In this document: positions 1-7,245 of the stretch, piece by piece
How positions within the stretch are numbered: position 1 is the stretch's first letter
Layout: every line of letters starts with the position of its first letter
DNA from: a virus
DNA length: 20,232 nt
Reading direction: 5' to 3' (one strand)
IMG/VR virus record: IMGVR_UViG_3300045240_000042
Span: 1 to 20,232 of that record
The notes under the pieces: generated by a model
The model's input: the letters and a program-made list of their open reading frames with translations, nothing else
Databases searched by the model: none
Told to the model about the DNA's origin: nothing
Translations under genes and position numbers: made by a program

Positions 1-1316
1 CAGCGCGACACGCCGAGCTGCCAGCGGTCGAGGAAGTCGGCCTCCTTCGCCAGCGTGCGCGAGAAGCGGCGGAACATGGCGCCGTCGTCGGTGAGGAACG
101 CCGGGCCGGGCTGGTCACCGTAGAGCTGGAACGAACTCTTGTCGATGAAGCGGAGCCCGTTCTTCTTCGCCTCCGGCTCCTTGATCAGCGGGAACGGCGC
201 GTCGCCGCCGTCGTAGACGGGGCCGGCGAAGCCGGACTTGAGCACGCTCGTCTGCCCGTCGTAGCGCACCGAAGCGTAGAGGGACTGCTTGTACAGGTCG
301 ATCACGGCGGGGTCGCCGATCGCGAAGTCCCACTTGCCGAGCCCGGCCCTGCGGCCCCTGCGGACACCACCGTCGAGCATCTGCGTCGAGAGCGGCAGCG
401 AGGTGGTGTCACCGCCACGACCGTCGATGCCCTGCCAGAAGGCGTTCCCGGCCGCGGCCTTGTCGAGCGTCTCGAACGTGCCCGTCGAGGCGAGCGCCTG
501 CTCGATCCCCTGGGCGACGAGGTTGCCCGGGGCGGTCGTGGTGCCGGCGGAGCCGTTCGACCACGAGCCCGGGATGTAGATCCCCTCCGTCGCGGCATGG
601 ACGATGTTGCCCGAGCCGCCGTCCGAGGCCTGCTGCGTCGTCAGCCAGGTGACCACGCCGGTCGTCTCGTTCACCGAGCTGATCTTGCGGCGGAGCCCCT
701 GGCCCGGGTCGGCGCCGCTCGAGCGGGTGAGGACATCCCAGACGGTGCCGGGAAGGAGGACATCGAAGTTCGCCCCCGCCGCGAGCGTCGTCGTCAACGA
801 TGTCGCCGCGTCGGTGACCGTCGCCATCAGCCCGGTGCCGTCACCGAGCATCTGCCTGTTCTCCAGGCGGGCGGTCGCCGAGCGGGTCTCGTCGATCAGC
901 TTCCCGAGCACCGCCCCCATCGAGTTGTCCATCGAGTCGCGCTCGACGTCGACGGTGATCGTGAACGGGTACAGCGTCCGCACCAGCGAGATGTGGACCT
1001 CGGTGACGGGGAGCACGTGCGCGACGTTCCAGGTCGAGCTCTCCTGGATCTGGCCGCCACCGGGGAGCCCGGCGGTGACGATCGCGTGCTTCACGTACTT
1101 GCCGCTGAACTGCTCCCGGTTCGAGCCCATCGGCCCCTCCCGGGTGATCCTGCTGACGGCGCCCTGCGGGTTCGTGCCGCCGCGACCGTCGTTCACCGCC
1201 GTCTCGTAACCGCTCATCTCGGCGAGGAACACCGCCTCGGAGGCGAACACGTCGAACACCTGACCTTGCTTCTCCATCAGGTACGGCTGAAGGGTGGAGA
1301 GCGCGTTGTCGGCCAC
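1..1316 (-). CDS. Major capsid protein, HK97-fold type (3' end outside window)
   Basis: An open frame of 438 codons starts at GTG 1316 (VADNALSTLQPYL) and runs off the window edge, so the C-terminus is missing. It follows a scaffold-like gene, the usual order portal, scaffold, capsid. The protein has the look of tailed-phage capsid proteins: an acidic N-terminal helix, a long beta-rich middle (about residues 90-110, VTEVHISLVRTLYPFTITVD), then RDSMDNSMGAVLGKLIDETR and RQMLGDGTG, which resembles the spine helix and the nucleotide-free P-domain loop seen in HK97-fold coats. Near the end of the visible part, residues around FRRFSRTLAKEADFLDRWQLG match the closing strand-helix of such proteins. 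A purine-rich site (GAGAGAGGTAG) lies 11-14 bases upstream of the GTG. The family is inferred from position and general pattern, not from a search; a related non-HK97 coat is unlikely. Confidence 0.82.
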   Translation of the reverse strand, partial: MADNALSTLQPYLMEKQGQVFDVFASEAVFLAEMSGYETAVNDGRGGTNPQGAVSRITREGPMGSNREQFSGKYVKHAIVTAGLPGGGQIQESSTWNVAHVLPVTEVHISLVRTLYPFTITVDVERDSMDNSMGAVLGKLIDETRSATARLENRQMLGDGTGLMATVTDAATSLTTTLAAGANFDVLLPGTVWDVLTRSSGADPGQGLRRKISSVNETTGVVTWLTTQQASDGGSGNIVHAATEGIYIPGSWSNGSAGTTTAPGNLVAQGIEQALASTGTFETLDKAAAGNAFWQGIDGRGGDTTSLPLSTQMLDGGVRRGRRAGLGKWDFAIGDPAVIDLYKQSLYASVRYDGQTSVLKSGFAGPVYDGGDAPFPLIKEPEAKKNGLRFIDKSSFQLYGDQPGPAFLTDDGAMFRRFSRTLAKEADFLDRWQLGVSR

Positions 1317-1398
1317 TGTGAAAACACCTACCTCTCTCGGACACGGCAGGCATCAGCCCCGTGGCCTCGTCATGGGTTGGACGTACGAAGGGGCGGGC

Positions 1399-2016
1399 TT
1401 AGCCGCCGAAGAAGCGCCGCTCGACCGCGCCGGGCACGTTCCCGTACCCGCCCGCCGTCACCGTCTGGGCGCCGTTGGTCTGCGCCGGGATCCCCCGTGG
1501 GGCGCCGGCGATCGTCTGGATCTGCTCGATCTGCTGCTGGTGGTAGGCCTCGCCGACCCGCTTCTCGTACTCGCGGGTGTCCTTCGCGGCCTGCTCGAGG
1601 GCGCGCTCGGCCGCGCGGGCGTCGGAGCCGTACTGACCGACCAGCTGGTTCGCACGAGCCCAGGCCATCTCACGGTCGAACTCGCCGAGCGAGGTGGCGT
1701 GCTGGTTCAGGATCTCCATCCCGCGCTCCTCGGCTTCCTGCATCTGCAGCTGCTGCTGGAACTGCGCGTACGGCTCCAACTGCGCCTGGACGAACTGCTG
1801 GAGATCCTGCGAATAGGTCTCCGAGAACGGGTCGGGGATCGGCGGCCCCTGCTGCTCGTAGCTCGGCTGCTGCGGGGTCAGGGCCTGCTCGAACTGCTGC
1901 AGCCGCTCCTGGGTCGCCTGCCACTCCTCCGGTGACGGGCCGCTCCACCCGACTTCCTGCTCGGGCGGCAGCTCGACCGACTCTGCCGGTGCCCCCTCCG
2001 GGACGATCTCTGACAT
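1399..2016 (-). CDS. Capsid assembly scaffold-like protein
   Basis: The protein has 205 residues from ATG 2016, preceded by a strong ribosome site (GAGAGGAGAA, 4 bases away). An in-frame extension further upstream is open but would overlap the preceding gene and looks like noise. The N-terminus is acidic and proline-rich, and the middle is very rich in Gln and Glu (for example LQQFVQAQLEPYAQFQQQLQ) with long predicted helices. The C-terminus is short, basic and glycine-rich, ending in VERRFFGG. Acidic helical proteins directly before the major capsid gene are usually scaffolds that fill the procapsid and leave or are degraded during packaging. The basic C-terminal tail would suit binding to the coat shell. 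No protease motif is visible. The call rests on composition and gene order. Confidence 0.72.
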   Translation of the reverse strand: MSEIVPEGAPAESVELPPEQEVGWSGPSPEEWQATQERLQQFEQALTPQQPSYEQQGPPIPDPFSETYSQDLQQFVQAQLEPYAQFQQQLQMQEAEERGMEILNQHATSLGEFDREMAWARANQLVGQYGSDARAAERALEQAAKDTREYEKRVGEAYHQQQIEQIQTIAGAPRGIPAQTNGAQTVTAGGYGNVPGAVERRFFGG

Positions 2017-2027
2017 CGATTCTCCTC

Positions 2028-2360
2028 TCAGATGTACGGGGCGTCGCCGATCGCAAGCACCCTGGCGACCGTGGTCGTCTGGTTGCCGGTCGGCTCGGCG
2101 AGCCCGACCCCCGAGGCGGCGCCGCCGTGGAGCTTCAGCTTGCTGTTGGGAATATCGACGCCGACGACGAAGGCGGTGTTCGACGCTCCGGCTGCGCCCC
2201 CAGCGTCGATGTGGTTGACGGTCGAGAGCCCGAACTGCGCCGGGGTGAAGGTGTCGCCGCCGGAGGCGTACGAGCTCGACCAGGTGACATCGGCGATCAC
2301 CGAGCGGGCGGTGCCGCCCATCGGTTGACGCTTGACGATTGCGACTGTGAGTGCGCCCAT
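2028..2360 (-). CDS. Small conserved phage head-region protein
   Basis: The protein has 110 residues, starts at ATG 2360 and is preceded by AAAGGAG at a normal distance. It begins MGALTVAIVKRQPMGGTARSV and continues with alternating hydrophobic residues, a run of short beta strands: IADVTWSSSYASGG, FTPAQFGLSTVNHIDAGG, then an aliphatic C-terminus. Many phages carry proteins of this size and pattern next to their capsid genes; they are usually left unnamed, and some are found in virions. It has no signal peptide, membrane segment or catalytic motif. It ends 11 bases before the scaffold start, so the two are probably co-translated. A head decoration or stabilising role is inference from position. 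Confidence 0.75.
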   Translation of the reverse strand: MGALTVAIVKRQPMGGTARSVIADVTWSSSYASGGDTFTPAQFGLSTVNHIDAGGAAGASNTAFVVGVDIPNSKLKLHGGAASGVGLAEPTGNQTTTVARVLAIGDAPYI

Positions 2361-2387
2361 GCGGGTCGCTCCTTTCGAGTAGGTGGG

Positions 2388-2867
2388 TTACGCGCCGACC
2401 GAGAAGTTGATGTTGCTGAGCGAGACGTAGTGCGGGCTGGTGACCAGCTGCCCTGCGTAGTAGATCGACCCGTCGGGCCACACTTCCTTGCGCGCCAGGT
2501 ACACGCTGCTGCCGTCCTGCGTCACCATGTAGGCCGGAAAGACCAGCTTGCCGCCGGGCCGCGCCCCCACCGGCAGCGAGCCAACCAGGATCGGGAGCGT
2601 CTCGTTGCCGGTATAGGCGCCGTGAGCGAGCCATCCCTCGCAGTGAACGACGTTGTTGAGGGTCAACCGGTAGCGAGCCGGCGAGTAGCCCTGGCCGACA
2701 TTCGTGAAGCGGGACTGAAGCGAGACGTTGTGCCAGTCGACATGCGCGACCGACGCCAGGATCGCGTCGAGGTCTGACTGGCCGACGCTCGAGGCGAGGA
2801 ACGCATTCAGGTCGTCCCAGTTGCCCGGGTTGATCGGCCCAAACTCCGTGTACTGCTGGCTCGACAT
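2388..2867 (-). CDS. Virion protein with fibre-like C-terminal beta domain
   Basis: The protein has 159 residues from ATG 2867 (MSSQQYTEFGPINPGNW). The start overlaps the stop of the upstream gene (TGATG), which points to coupled translation since no good ribosome site is seen. Residues 1-60 look helical (DLNAFLASSVGQSDLDAILA). From about residue 70 the protein is beta-rich and follows the pattern of C-terminal domains of phage tail fibres and receptor-binding proteins: a YRLTLNNVVHCEGWL strand pair, a LPVGARPGGKLVFPAY turn, and a closing WPDGSIYYAG and VSLSNINFSVG. In the known pattern this reads roughly as: text about the ligand, height of a plateau, then a final hydrophobic strand. Its position between portal and capsid genes suggests a head fibre or capsid-surface protein and not a tail fibre. 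Function is inferred. Confidence 0.68.
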   Translation of the reverse strand: MSSQQYTEFGPINPGNWDDLNAFLASSVGQSDLDAILASVAHVDWHNVSLQSRFTNVGQGYSPARYRLTLNNVVHCEGWLAHGAYTGNETLPILVGSLPVGARPGGKLVFPAYMVTQDGSSVYLARKEVWPDGSIYYAGQLVTSPHYVSLSNINFSVGA

Positions 2868-3157
2868 CAGATCAGGTAGGCGATGTTGATGACAGCGGCC
2901 GCGGCTGCTGTCGAGGCGAACTTGAGCGTGCTGCCTTGCCCGACCGGGATGAACCACGGCATCTGGTCCTTCTGCAGGATCAGGCCAGTGGTGGTGGTCG
3001 GGTCACCGGCAGAGGTGAGCGTCATCCGGCAACTCGTCGTCTCCACCGCGACGAGGATCCCGCTCGCCCCGGCGGGCACGGTCGCCGTCTGCGTGTCGCT
3101 CGTGCCGCTGCTCGAGAGCCGCTGTTGGCTGACGCACTGAAAGGTGGACGGCTTCAA
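2867..3157 (-). CDS. Small virion-like beta protein, TTG start
   Basis: The protein has 96 residues. The start is TTG at 3157, chosen because GAGAGGAG lies about 6 bases upstream and no ATG or GTG fits the frame. The sequence alternates short polar and hydrophobic strands (SDTQTATVPAG, GILVAVETTSCRMTLTSAG, WFIPVGQGSTLKFASTAAAA), typical of a small beta sandwich such as capsid decoration proteins. Its last codon overlaps the start of the next gene (TGATG). No enzyme motif, signal peptide or membrane span is seen. The place in the head module and lack of charged helices suggest a structural role; nothing in it allows a firmer name. Confidence 0.66.
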   Translation of the reverse strand: MKPSTFQCVSQQRLSSSGTSDTQTATVPAGASGILVAVETTSCRMTLTSAGDPTTTTGLILQKDQMPWFIPVGQGSTLKFASTAAAAAVINIAYLI

Positions 3158-3170
3158 AGAAGGCTCCTCT

Positions 3171-3719
3171 CTAGCTGAAGATCGGAATGAACGACGCCGG
3201 GTTGGGACTCACCGACCCGCCACCACCGCCACCACCACCGGCGGTGACGACCGCCCAGACGGTGTAGGCGCGGGTGCTGCCGCTCGCGGTCGGTGACCCG
3301 AACGGGTCAGGGGGCGGGTTCGGGACGCCGCTCGCAATCCCCTTGTAGGTGCCGCCGTTACCGGCGTAGACGGCTGCGCTGGTGCCGGAGCCCGTGACGC
3401 CCAGGAACCCGATCCAGTAGTCGGCCGCCGGCAGCGCCACGTTGAACCCGGCCTCCTGCACCTCTATGTCGGCGGCACCGGTCGCGGTGGAGAGGACGCT
3501 CGTGTAAGCGATGCGGGCGCCGGGGCTCCCGGAGCCGTTGTCGGCGTAGATGACGACCCGTAACGTGCCGGCGGCGCCTCCGTTGTTCAGCGTCCAGGCG
3601 TGCAGCTCGGTCATGGTCGCGGCACTCGCGAGCGTGTACTTCGATGCGTACATGAGCCCGGAGGCGATCGTGGTCTGATCCCAGCTCGTGTCGTGAACGG
3701 GGTAGCCAAGGGTCGCCAC
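3171..3719 (-). CDS. Virion protein with jelly-roll-like domain and glycine hinge
   Basis: The protein has 182 residues from GTG 3719; the stop of the 53-aa gene before it lies 8 bases upstream. Residues 1-130 fit a beta-sandwich of the kind found in carbohydrate-binding and surface domains: an SGLMYASKYTLASAATMTELHAW opening is followed by LRVVIYADNGSGSPGARIAYT, a pattern (IYxDxGxxPGxxI) shared by many bacterial surface jelly rolls, and then ADYWIGFLGV. Near residue 160 there is an uninterrupted run of eight glycines, encoded by CCACC-type repeats at about 3219-3240, followed by a proline-rich end (SVSPNPASFIPIFS). The poly-Gly stretch looks like a flexible hinge joining the domain to a short anchoring tail. 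A glycan-binding capsid decoration protein is a reasonable guess, not shown. Confidence 0.66.
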   Translation of the reverse strand: MATLGYPVHDTSWDQTTIASGLMYASKYTLASAATMTELHAWTLNNGGAAGTLRVVIYADNGSGSPGARIAYTSVLSTATGAADIEVQEAGFNVALPAADYWIGFLGVTGSGTSAAVYAGNGGTYKGIASGVPNPPPDPFGSPTASGSTRAYTVWAVVTAGGGGGGGGSVSPNPASFIPIFS

Positions 3720-3727
3720 TTACAGTG

Positions 3728-3889
3728 TCACTTCCCCTTCGCTGCGAGCGACTGGAACCGCTTCTTCCCGAGTTTCTTGCGGCCGATCGACGCGGCCAAC
3801 GCCTTCGGGTCCTTGACCTTGGGATCGGACGCGAGCGACTTCGTGAGCGCGCTGAAGCGGGCGCCGCTACCGAGCTTCGGTTGGGCCAT
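3728..3889 (-). CDS. Small basic phage protein downstream of portal
   Basis: The protein has 53 residues, starting at ATG 3889 after AAAGG at 6 bases. It reads MAQPKLGSGARFSALTKSLA, then SDPKVKDPKALAASIGRKK and LGKKRFQSLAAKGK. It is very basic at the C-terminus and helical. Small proteins of this form (PKLGSGxRFxxL..., AAxIGRKKxGKKKFQxLAAKG) recur next to portal and head genes in many phages and metagenomic phage contigs, nearly always as hypothetical proteins. It is tightly packed between portal (24 bases) and the next gene. It could bind DNA or an acidic scaffold. No function is known to me. Confidence 0.72.
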   Translation of the reverse strand: MAQPKLGSGARFSALTKSLASDPKVKDPKALAASIGRKKLGKKRFQSLAAKGK

Positions 3890-3913
3890 GAGGAACCTTT
3901 CTCTAGTGACGGG

Positions 3914-6016
3914 TTAGCCGGGCGGACGCGCCGGCGGGGAAGCAACCCCGGGCTGTCTCGGCGGGCTCGGCGCGTTCGCGCCCGGAGATCCCCCGCCGGG
4001 CGCGGCAGCTCCCGGCGGGGTTGCGGCTGCCATCTGCATCTGCGCCTCGGCCTGCGCCTGCGCCGCCTGCATGTGCAACTGGCAATGCTGCTCGACGAGC
4101 TGCCAGAGCTGCATGTCCTGCCCGAACATCGCCATGTCCTGCAGGCGGCGGTGGATCGGGAGGTGGACGGCGTGGACGTCGTAGTAGGCGATCGGCATCG
4201 GCACGCCCTGCTGCAGGTAGTGGTTCTCGTACTCGGCCTTCTCGCCGGGGTTCTCCCCCGTCTCGGCGGGGAGCTCGAGCGCCTCGCCGGACTCGAACGA
4301 GTCCTTGTACCACTGGATCCACGCGCCCGGGCTCGACTGCACCGCCGCCGACAGGACCGCCGCGTTCCAGATGTCGGTGACCTTCTGCAGCTCGGCGGCC
4401 GGGGAGCGCGGCTTCGCGACCCCCTTGCCGATCTGGACGATGAAGAACGTCGGCGTCTTGGTCGCGTCGAAGGTGATCGCCTCGAGCCGGTCGTCGTCGC
4501 CGGCGAGGGCGATCTGCTTCTCGCGCCCCCAGTAGGAGCGGATGTCGTAGACGGTGTCCTCGACGAGCTGGCTGATCGCCCGCTTGCGCTCCAGGTAGAT
4601 CGGCTCGCGCTTCGCGGTGTCGGCCTCGTTCAGGAGCGAGAGCTGCGCGTAGGTGGTGACCCCGGGCGGGTTCTCTCCGCGCCTCGGCCCCGCGATACCG
4701 CTCGCGTGCGCCAAGTCCTCCCTGAGGGCTTCGATGTCGCCCTGCATCCAGGGGCCGGGGCCGATCCCGTTCACCGGCTGTGGTGCCCGCTCGGACGGGT
4801 CGATCTCCACGATCTCGTTGATCAGACCCTGCCTGCGTTTCGCCTCCGAGTTCTTCTGCACGATCACGTAAGGCATGTTCCGGTCGATGATCTCGTTCAT
4901 CTGCGTCCGGCGCTTGTTGATGCCCCTTTGGCCGTCCTTGAGCACGTCCATCAGGGCACGGCTCCAGAACCGGCCGGTGACCCTCCACCAGTGGAAGTAC
5001 GCGATCCCCGAGCGGTGCGTCCCGTCGGGCGCCAGGTACGGGAGCGTCTCCTTGTACTCGACCAGCTTGAAGTCGTTGCCGGCGAAGGTGACCTCGCGCC
5101 CCTGCGGGTAGCGCTGCGTCGGGCGCTCGTAGTAGGTGAACAACCAGACGTGGTCGCGGAGCCGGTTCTCCTGCGCGTCCCCCGCCATGTAGGTCGAGGC
5201 GTTCAGGGTCGGGCTCGAGGTCGAGATCCCGAGCGCGGTCGAGATGTCCTTGTCCTCCGTCAGCAGCGCCGCCTGCGGGTAGAGCTCCCTCACGTCGGCG
5301 AGCAGGGTGGGACGGACGATCGCCTCCCAGGCGAAGCTCTTCTCGTGGACGGCGCCGGGGGGGACGATGATGTTGAACGCGCTCAGCGGCTCCCAGCAGA
5401 TCCGGCCGGTGCGGACAGCCTGCATCGTCACCGCCGGGTTCGGGCCGCCGCTCATCAGGTCGGTCGCCTGCCCGATGTCCAGCACCGGCTTGCCGTCGAG
5501 GTGCGGGATGTTCTCGTCCATCACCGGCCCGCTCGTGGGGTCGAAGCGGCAGCGGATCGCGCCGGTGCCGAGATCGACGACGTAGCGGTCGACCTGCGCG
5601 AGCGCGTCGTCGCCGTCCCACTCGTGATCCCACCCGTACGCCAGGGCCCGGTTGAGCTGCTCCTGGAAGTCCTCCGAGACCTGGTCGTCGCGGCGCAGCA
5701 TCAGCTCGGGCCGGTCGTTGTCGGAGCCGAGCTCGCCGAGCGCGGTCAGGCGGTACTCGGTGATCGCGTCGGCGGTGACGAGCTCGCGCCCCCGGTACTT
5801 GGGGTCGAGCTCCTGGATCGTGCGGAGCGTCCGGGTCTGCCCGTGCCAGACGAGCCAGTGGTTCCCGGCCGCGTAGGCGAGGTTGACTTGCCAGCCGGGC
5901 TCGTAGTGGCGGCGCCGGTAGTCGCGGCCCTGGCGGACGCGGTCTCGGAGCGGCTTCACCTGCTCGTCGAGCAGCGACATGGAGCCGTTCTGGTCGACGT
6001 AGGCGAGCGATGTCAT
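3914..6016 (-). CDS. Portal protein
   Basis: The portal forms the dodecameric ring at one head vertex through which the terminase pumps DNA and to which the tail attaches. The protein has 700 residues from ATG 6016 with GGAGG upstream. Features visible are an N-terminal helical region (LLDEQVKPLRDRVRQGRDYRR), the HYEPGWQVNLAYAAGNHW segment typical of large portals, a wing with ICWEPLSAFNIIVPPGA, the repeated WxR pattern around HRSGIAYFHWWRVTGRFW, and a long helix with NKRRTQMNEIIDRNM. The last 90 residues are Gln/Ala-rich (LVEQHCQLHMQAAQAQAEAQ) and then Pro/Gly-rich, like the barrel tail of P22-type portals. Length and pattern favour the long P22-like kind. The order, terminase about 1.6 kb upstream and scaffold downstream, supports the call. 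Confidence 0.88.
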   Translation of the reverse strand: MTSLAYVDQNGSMSLLDEQVKPLRDRVRQGRDYRRRHYEPGWQVNLAYAAGNHWLVWHGQTRTLRTIQELDPKYRGRELVTADAITEYRLTALGELGSDNDRPELMLRRDDQVSEDFQEQLNRALAYGWDHEWDGDDALAQVDRYVVDLGTGAIRCRFDPTSGPVMDENIPHLDGKPVLDIGQATDLMSGGPNPAVTMQAVRTGRICWEPLSAFNIIVPPGAVHEKSFAWEAIVRPTLLADVRELYPQAALLTEDKDISTALGISTSSPTLNASTYMAGDAQENRLRDHVWLFTYYERPTQRYPQGREVTFAGNDFKLVEYKETLPYLAPDGTHRSGIAYFHWWRVTGRFWSRALMDVLKDGQRGINKRRTQMNEIIDRNMPYVIVQKNSEAKRRQGLINEIVEIDPSERAPQPVNGIGPGPWMQGDIEALREDLAHASGIAGPRRGENPPGVTTYAQLSLLNEADTAKREPIYLERKRAISQLVEDTVYDIRSYWGREKQIALAGDDDRLEAITFDATKTPTFFIVQIGKGVAKPRSPAAELQKVTDIWNAAVLSAAVQSSPGAWIQWYKDSFESGEALELPAETGENPGEKAEYENHYLQQGVPMPIAYYDVHAVHLPIHRRLQDMAMFGQDMQLWQLVEQHCQLHMQAAQAQAEAQMQMAAATPPGAAAPGGGSPGANAPSPPRQPGVASPPARPPG

Positions 6017-6036
6017 AGGGCCTCCACTCGCACGAA

Positions 6037-6054
6037 CGCCCGCCTAAACGGGCG
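6037..6054. repeat. Short inverted repeat before the portal gene
   Basis: CGCCCG and CGGGCG form a perfect 6-bp stem around a 6-base loop (CCTAAA). It lies in the 101-base gap between the 76-aa gene and portal, 10 bases upstream of the portal ribosome site. No run of T follows on the minus strand, so a classical intrinsic terminator is not supported. It could be an mRNA processing or stability hairpin at the head of the portal message. Confidence 0.35.
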
Positions 6055-6117
6055 CCCGCGCGCATGTATCACCTACGTCTGATTTGACACCAATCAAAGC
6101 CAGACGAGACGAGAAGT

Positions 6118-6348
6118 TTAGTAGTTCGACAGAGCGCCGGCGTCGTACTCAGGAAAATCCGCCGGCTCCTCCACGTCGGGCTCGGCGGTGGGCGGCGGCG
6201 TCCACGTCCGCCCAGCGAGGTGCATCAGCTTGTCGAGCAGCATGTCTCGCTCCCGCGCCTGCTGCCGGATCAGCGAGCGGACGAGCCCAGCGAAAACCAT
6301 CGTGAGCGCCACCAGCGCCACAGCCTCGAGCGCCGCGACATAGATCAC
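6118..6348 (-). CDS. Small single-span membrane protein
   Basis: The protein has 76 residues starting at GTG 6348. The start is fixed by the 4-base GTGA overlap with the stop of the 36-codon gene before it; no ribosome site of its own is visible. Residues 3-26 form one hydrophobic helix (VAALEAVALVALTMVFAGLV), followed by a positively charged amphipathic helix (RSLIRQQARERDMLLDKLM) and a proline-rich acidic tail ending ALSNY. The likely topology is N-out, C-in. It is the last of a chain of five overlapping small genes before portal. Similar one-span proteins are common in phage packaging modules and are unnamed. Confidence 0.66.
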   Translation of the reverse strand: MIYVAALEAVALVALTMVFAGLVRSLIRQQARERDMLLDKLMHLAGRTWTPPPTAEPDVEEPADFPEYDAGALSNY

Positions 6349-6455
6349 GCCCGCGGCCCGACCCGGACGCCCCAGCGGCAGACCACGATCCGCCAGCGAA
6401 GCACGTCACGAGCGACCCAGCGCCTGCCGCGCCTCGTCGGGCGGCCGATGATCAT
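6345..6455 (-). CDS. 36-codon Arg/Trp-rich basic peptide gene
   Basis: ATG 6455 overlaps the stop of the upstream membrane-protein gene (ATGA) and its TGA overlaps the GTG of the downstream gene (GTGA). The peptide begins MIIGRPTRRGRRWVARDVLR and ends WGVRVGPRA. Of 36 residues 13 are Arg and 3 are Trp, with no Lys, giving a very strong positive charge. The two flanking 4-base overlaps match the other junctions of this chain and also explain how the next gene, which has no ribosome site, gets translated. A basic peptide could touch DNA or membranes, or it may serve only to keep ribosomes moving. Function unknown. Confidence 0.55.
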   Translation of the reverse strand: MIIGRPTRRGRRWVARDVLRWRIVVCRWGVRVGPRA

Positions 6456-6616
6456 CCCTGCATCGCCGGGAACGGGAACGTGCTCGCGACCCAGCAGGCG
6501 AGCCCGGAGGCCTGCAGGCCGAAGATCGTGCTGAGCGAGACGTTGCCGAGCCCGAAGAAGAACAGCGCGGCGAGGATGAAGAGCACGAGCGCGGCGACAC
6601 GCAGAAGCAGGCTCAC
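6452..6616 (-). CDS. Small two-span membrane protein
   Basis: The protein has 54 residues from GTG 6616, which overlaps the preceding stop (GTGA). The sequence is almost entirely hydrophobic: helix one at about residues 3-23 (LLLRVAALVLFILAALFFFG), a short polar turn (GNVSLST), helix two at about 31-46 (IFGLQASGLACWVASTF), and the end FPFPAMQG. The size and double helix are the same as in small unnamed membrane proteins often found in actinophage packaging regions. A holin-like role is possible, but it lies far from the endolysin at 12.9-13.2 kb and in a packaging operon, so this is only a possibility. Confidence 0.66.
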   Translation of the reverse strand: MSLLLRVAALVLFILAALFFFGLGNVSLSTIFGLQASGLACWVASTFPFPAMQG

Positions 6617-6852
6617 GGCACGATCTCGCCGAGACCGGAGAGGTCGCCCTCGAGCCGGTCGAGCCTCTCGTTCATCTCCCGCACGAGCACGAGCAGCTCG
6701 TCGACGGCCATCTCGGTCAGCGAGTTGTAGCCCTGCTTCATCGCCTCCTGCTGGTGGCGCCAGTCGGCGTCCCGCAGCGAGGTCAGCGCCGGGGTGCCGA
6801 GCTTGGCCGGGTCCGTCTCGAGCAGCAGGGAGCGGTCGACCCGGTGGCTCAC
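6613..6852 (-). CDS. Small helical protein, unknown
   Basis: The protein has 79 residues from GTG 6852, overlapping the stop of the gene before (GTGA). It starts SHRVDRSLLLETDPAKLGTP, then has two helices: TSLRDADWRHQQEAMKQGYN and a leucine-repeat segment MAVDELLVLVREMNERLDRL that looks like a short coiled coil. No enzyme motif is seen. The coiled coil suggests it acts as an oligomer. Close packing with the membrane proteins on both sides suggests joint expression with portal. Confidence 0.65.
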   Translation of the reverse strand: MSHRVDRSLLLETDPAKLGTPALTSLRDADWRHQQEAMKQGYNSLTEMAVDELLVLVREMNERLDRLEGDLSGLGEIVP

Positions 6853-7223
6853 TTGCTCGCGGCCTTCGCCGTCGTCGGCTTCGGGTTCGCCGCGATCTTC
6901 GCCTCGTCCGCCGCGGACTTCTCCTCGTCGGCCTGCGCCTTCGCCTCGGCCTCCTCGTCCTTCTTGCGCTGCTTCTCCGCCTCGTCGGCGTCCTTCTTCG
7001 ACTGCGCCTCCTCATGGGGGCTCAGCAGGCTGATCCCGGTCGCGCGCGCGAGCTTCTGGAACTTCCACTCGTTCTGCTCGTCCTGGCTCATCGACTGCTC
7101 GGTGAACTGAACCTCGACCGTCGGCTGCGGCAGGCTCGACGGGTCCGGCTTCGTCTCCGTCGACGGGTCGACCGGCTTCGTCTTCACCACTGTCGAGGTG
7201 TCAGGATCTGTGTCTGTGGTCAT
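6849..7223 (-). CDS. Charged coiled-coil protein
   Basis: The protein has 124 residues from ATG 7223, with AGGGGAC upstream. The N-terminal 40 residues are disordered, rich in Thr, Asp and Pro (MTTDTDPDTSTVVKTKPVDP). The middle contains a short folded helix (SQDEQNEWKFQKLARATGIS), followed by a long uninterrupted Lys/Glu/Ala helix (residues 72-113, repeats such as KKDADEAEKQRKKDEEAEAK) and a basic Ala-rich tail. It has no signal peptide or membrane helix. Such low-complexity proteins near portal may be minor head proteins or injected proteins; the role here is not known. Confidence 0.65.
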   Translation of the reverse strand: MTTDTDPDTSTVVKTKPVDPSTETKPDPSSLPQPTVEVQFTEQSMSQDEQNEWKFQKLARATGISLLSPHEEAQSKKDADEAEKQRKKDEEAEAKAQADEEKSAADEAKIAANPKPTTAKAASK

Positions 7224-7245
7224 CTTGTCCCCTCTCTCGTAGGTG

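Noticed and set aside
597-2777. A 726-codon open frame on the plus strand across the capsid and scaffold region
   Set aside because: GC-rich DNA keeps opposite frames open. Its peptide is Arg/Ala-rich without domains, whereas the minus strand gives recognisable capsid-module proteins with good ribosome sites.
6037-6054. Intrinsic terminator before portal
   Set aside because: The stem is short and lacks a T-run on the minus strand.
3725-6082. A 785-codon open frame on the plus strand opposite the portal
   Set aside because: It lies antisense to a clear portal gene; its composition (Arg, Leu, Val repeats) is what the complement of such codons gives.
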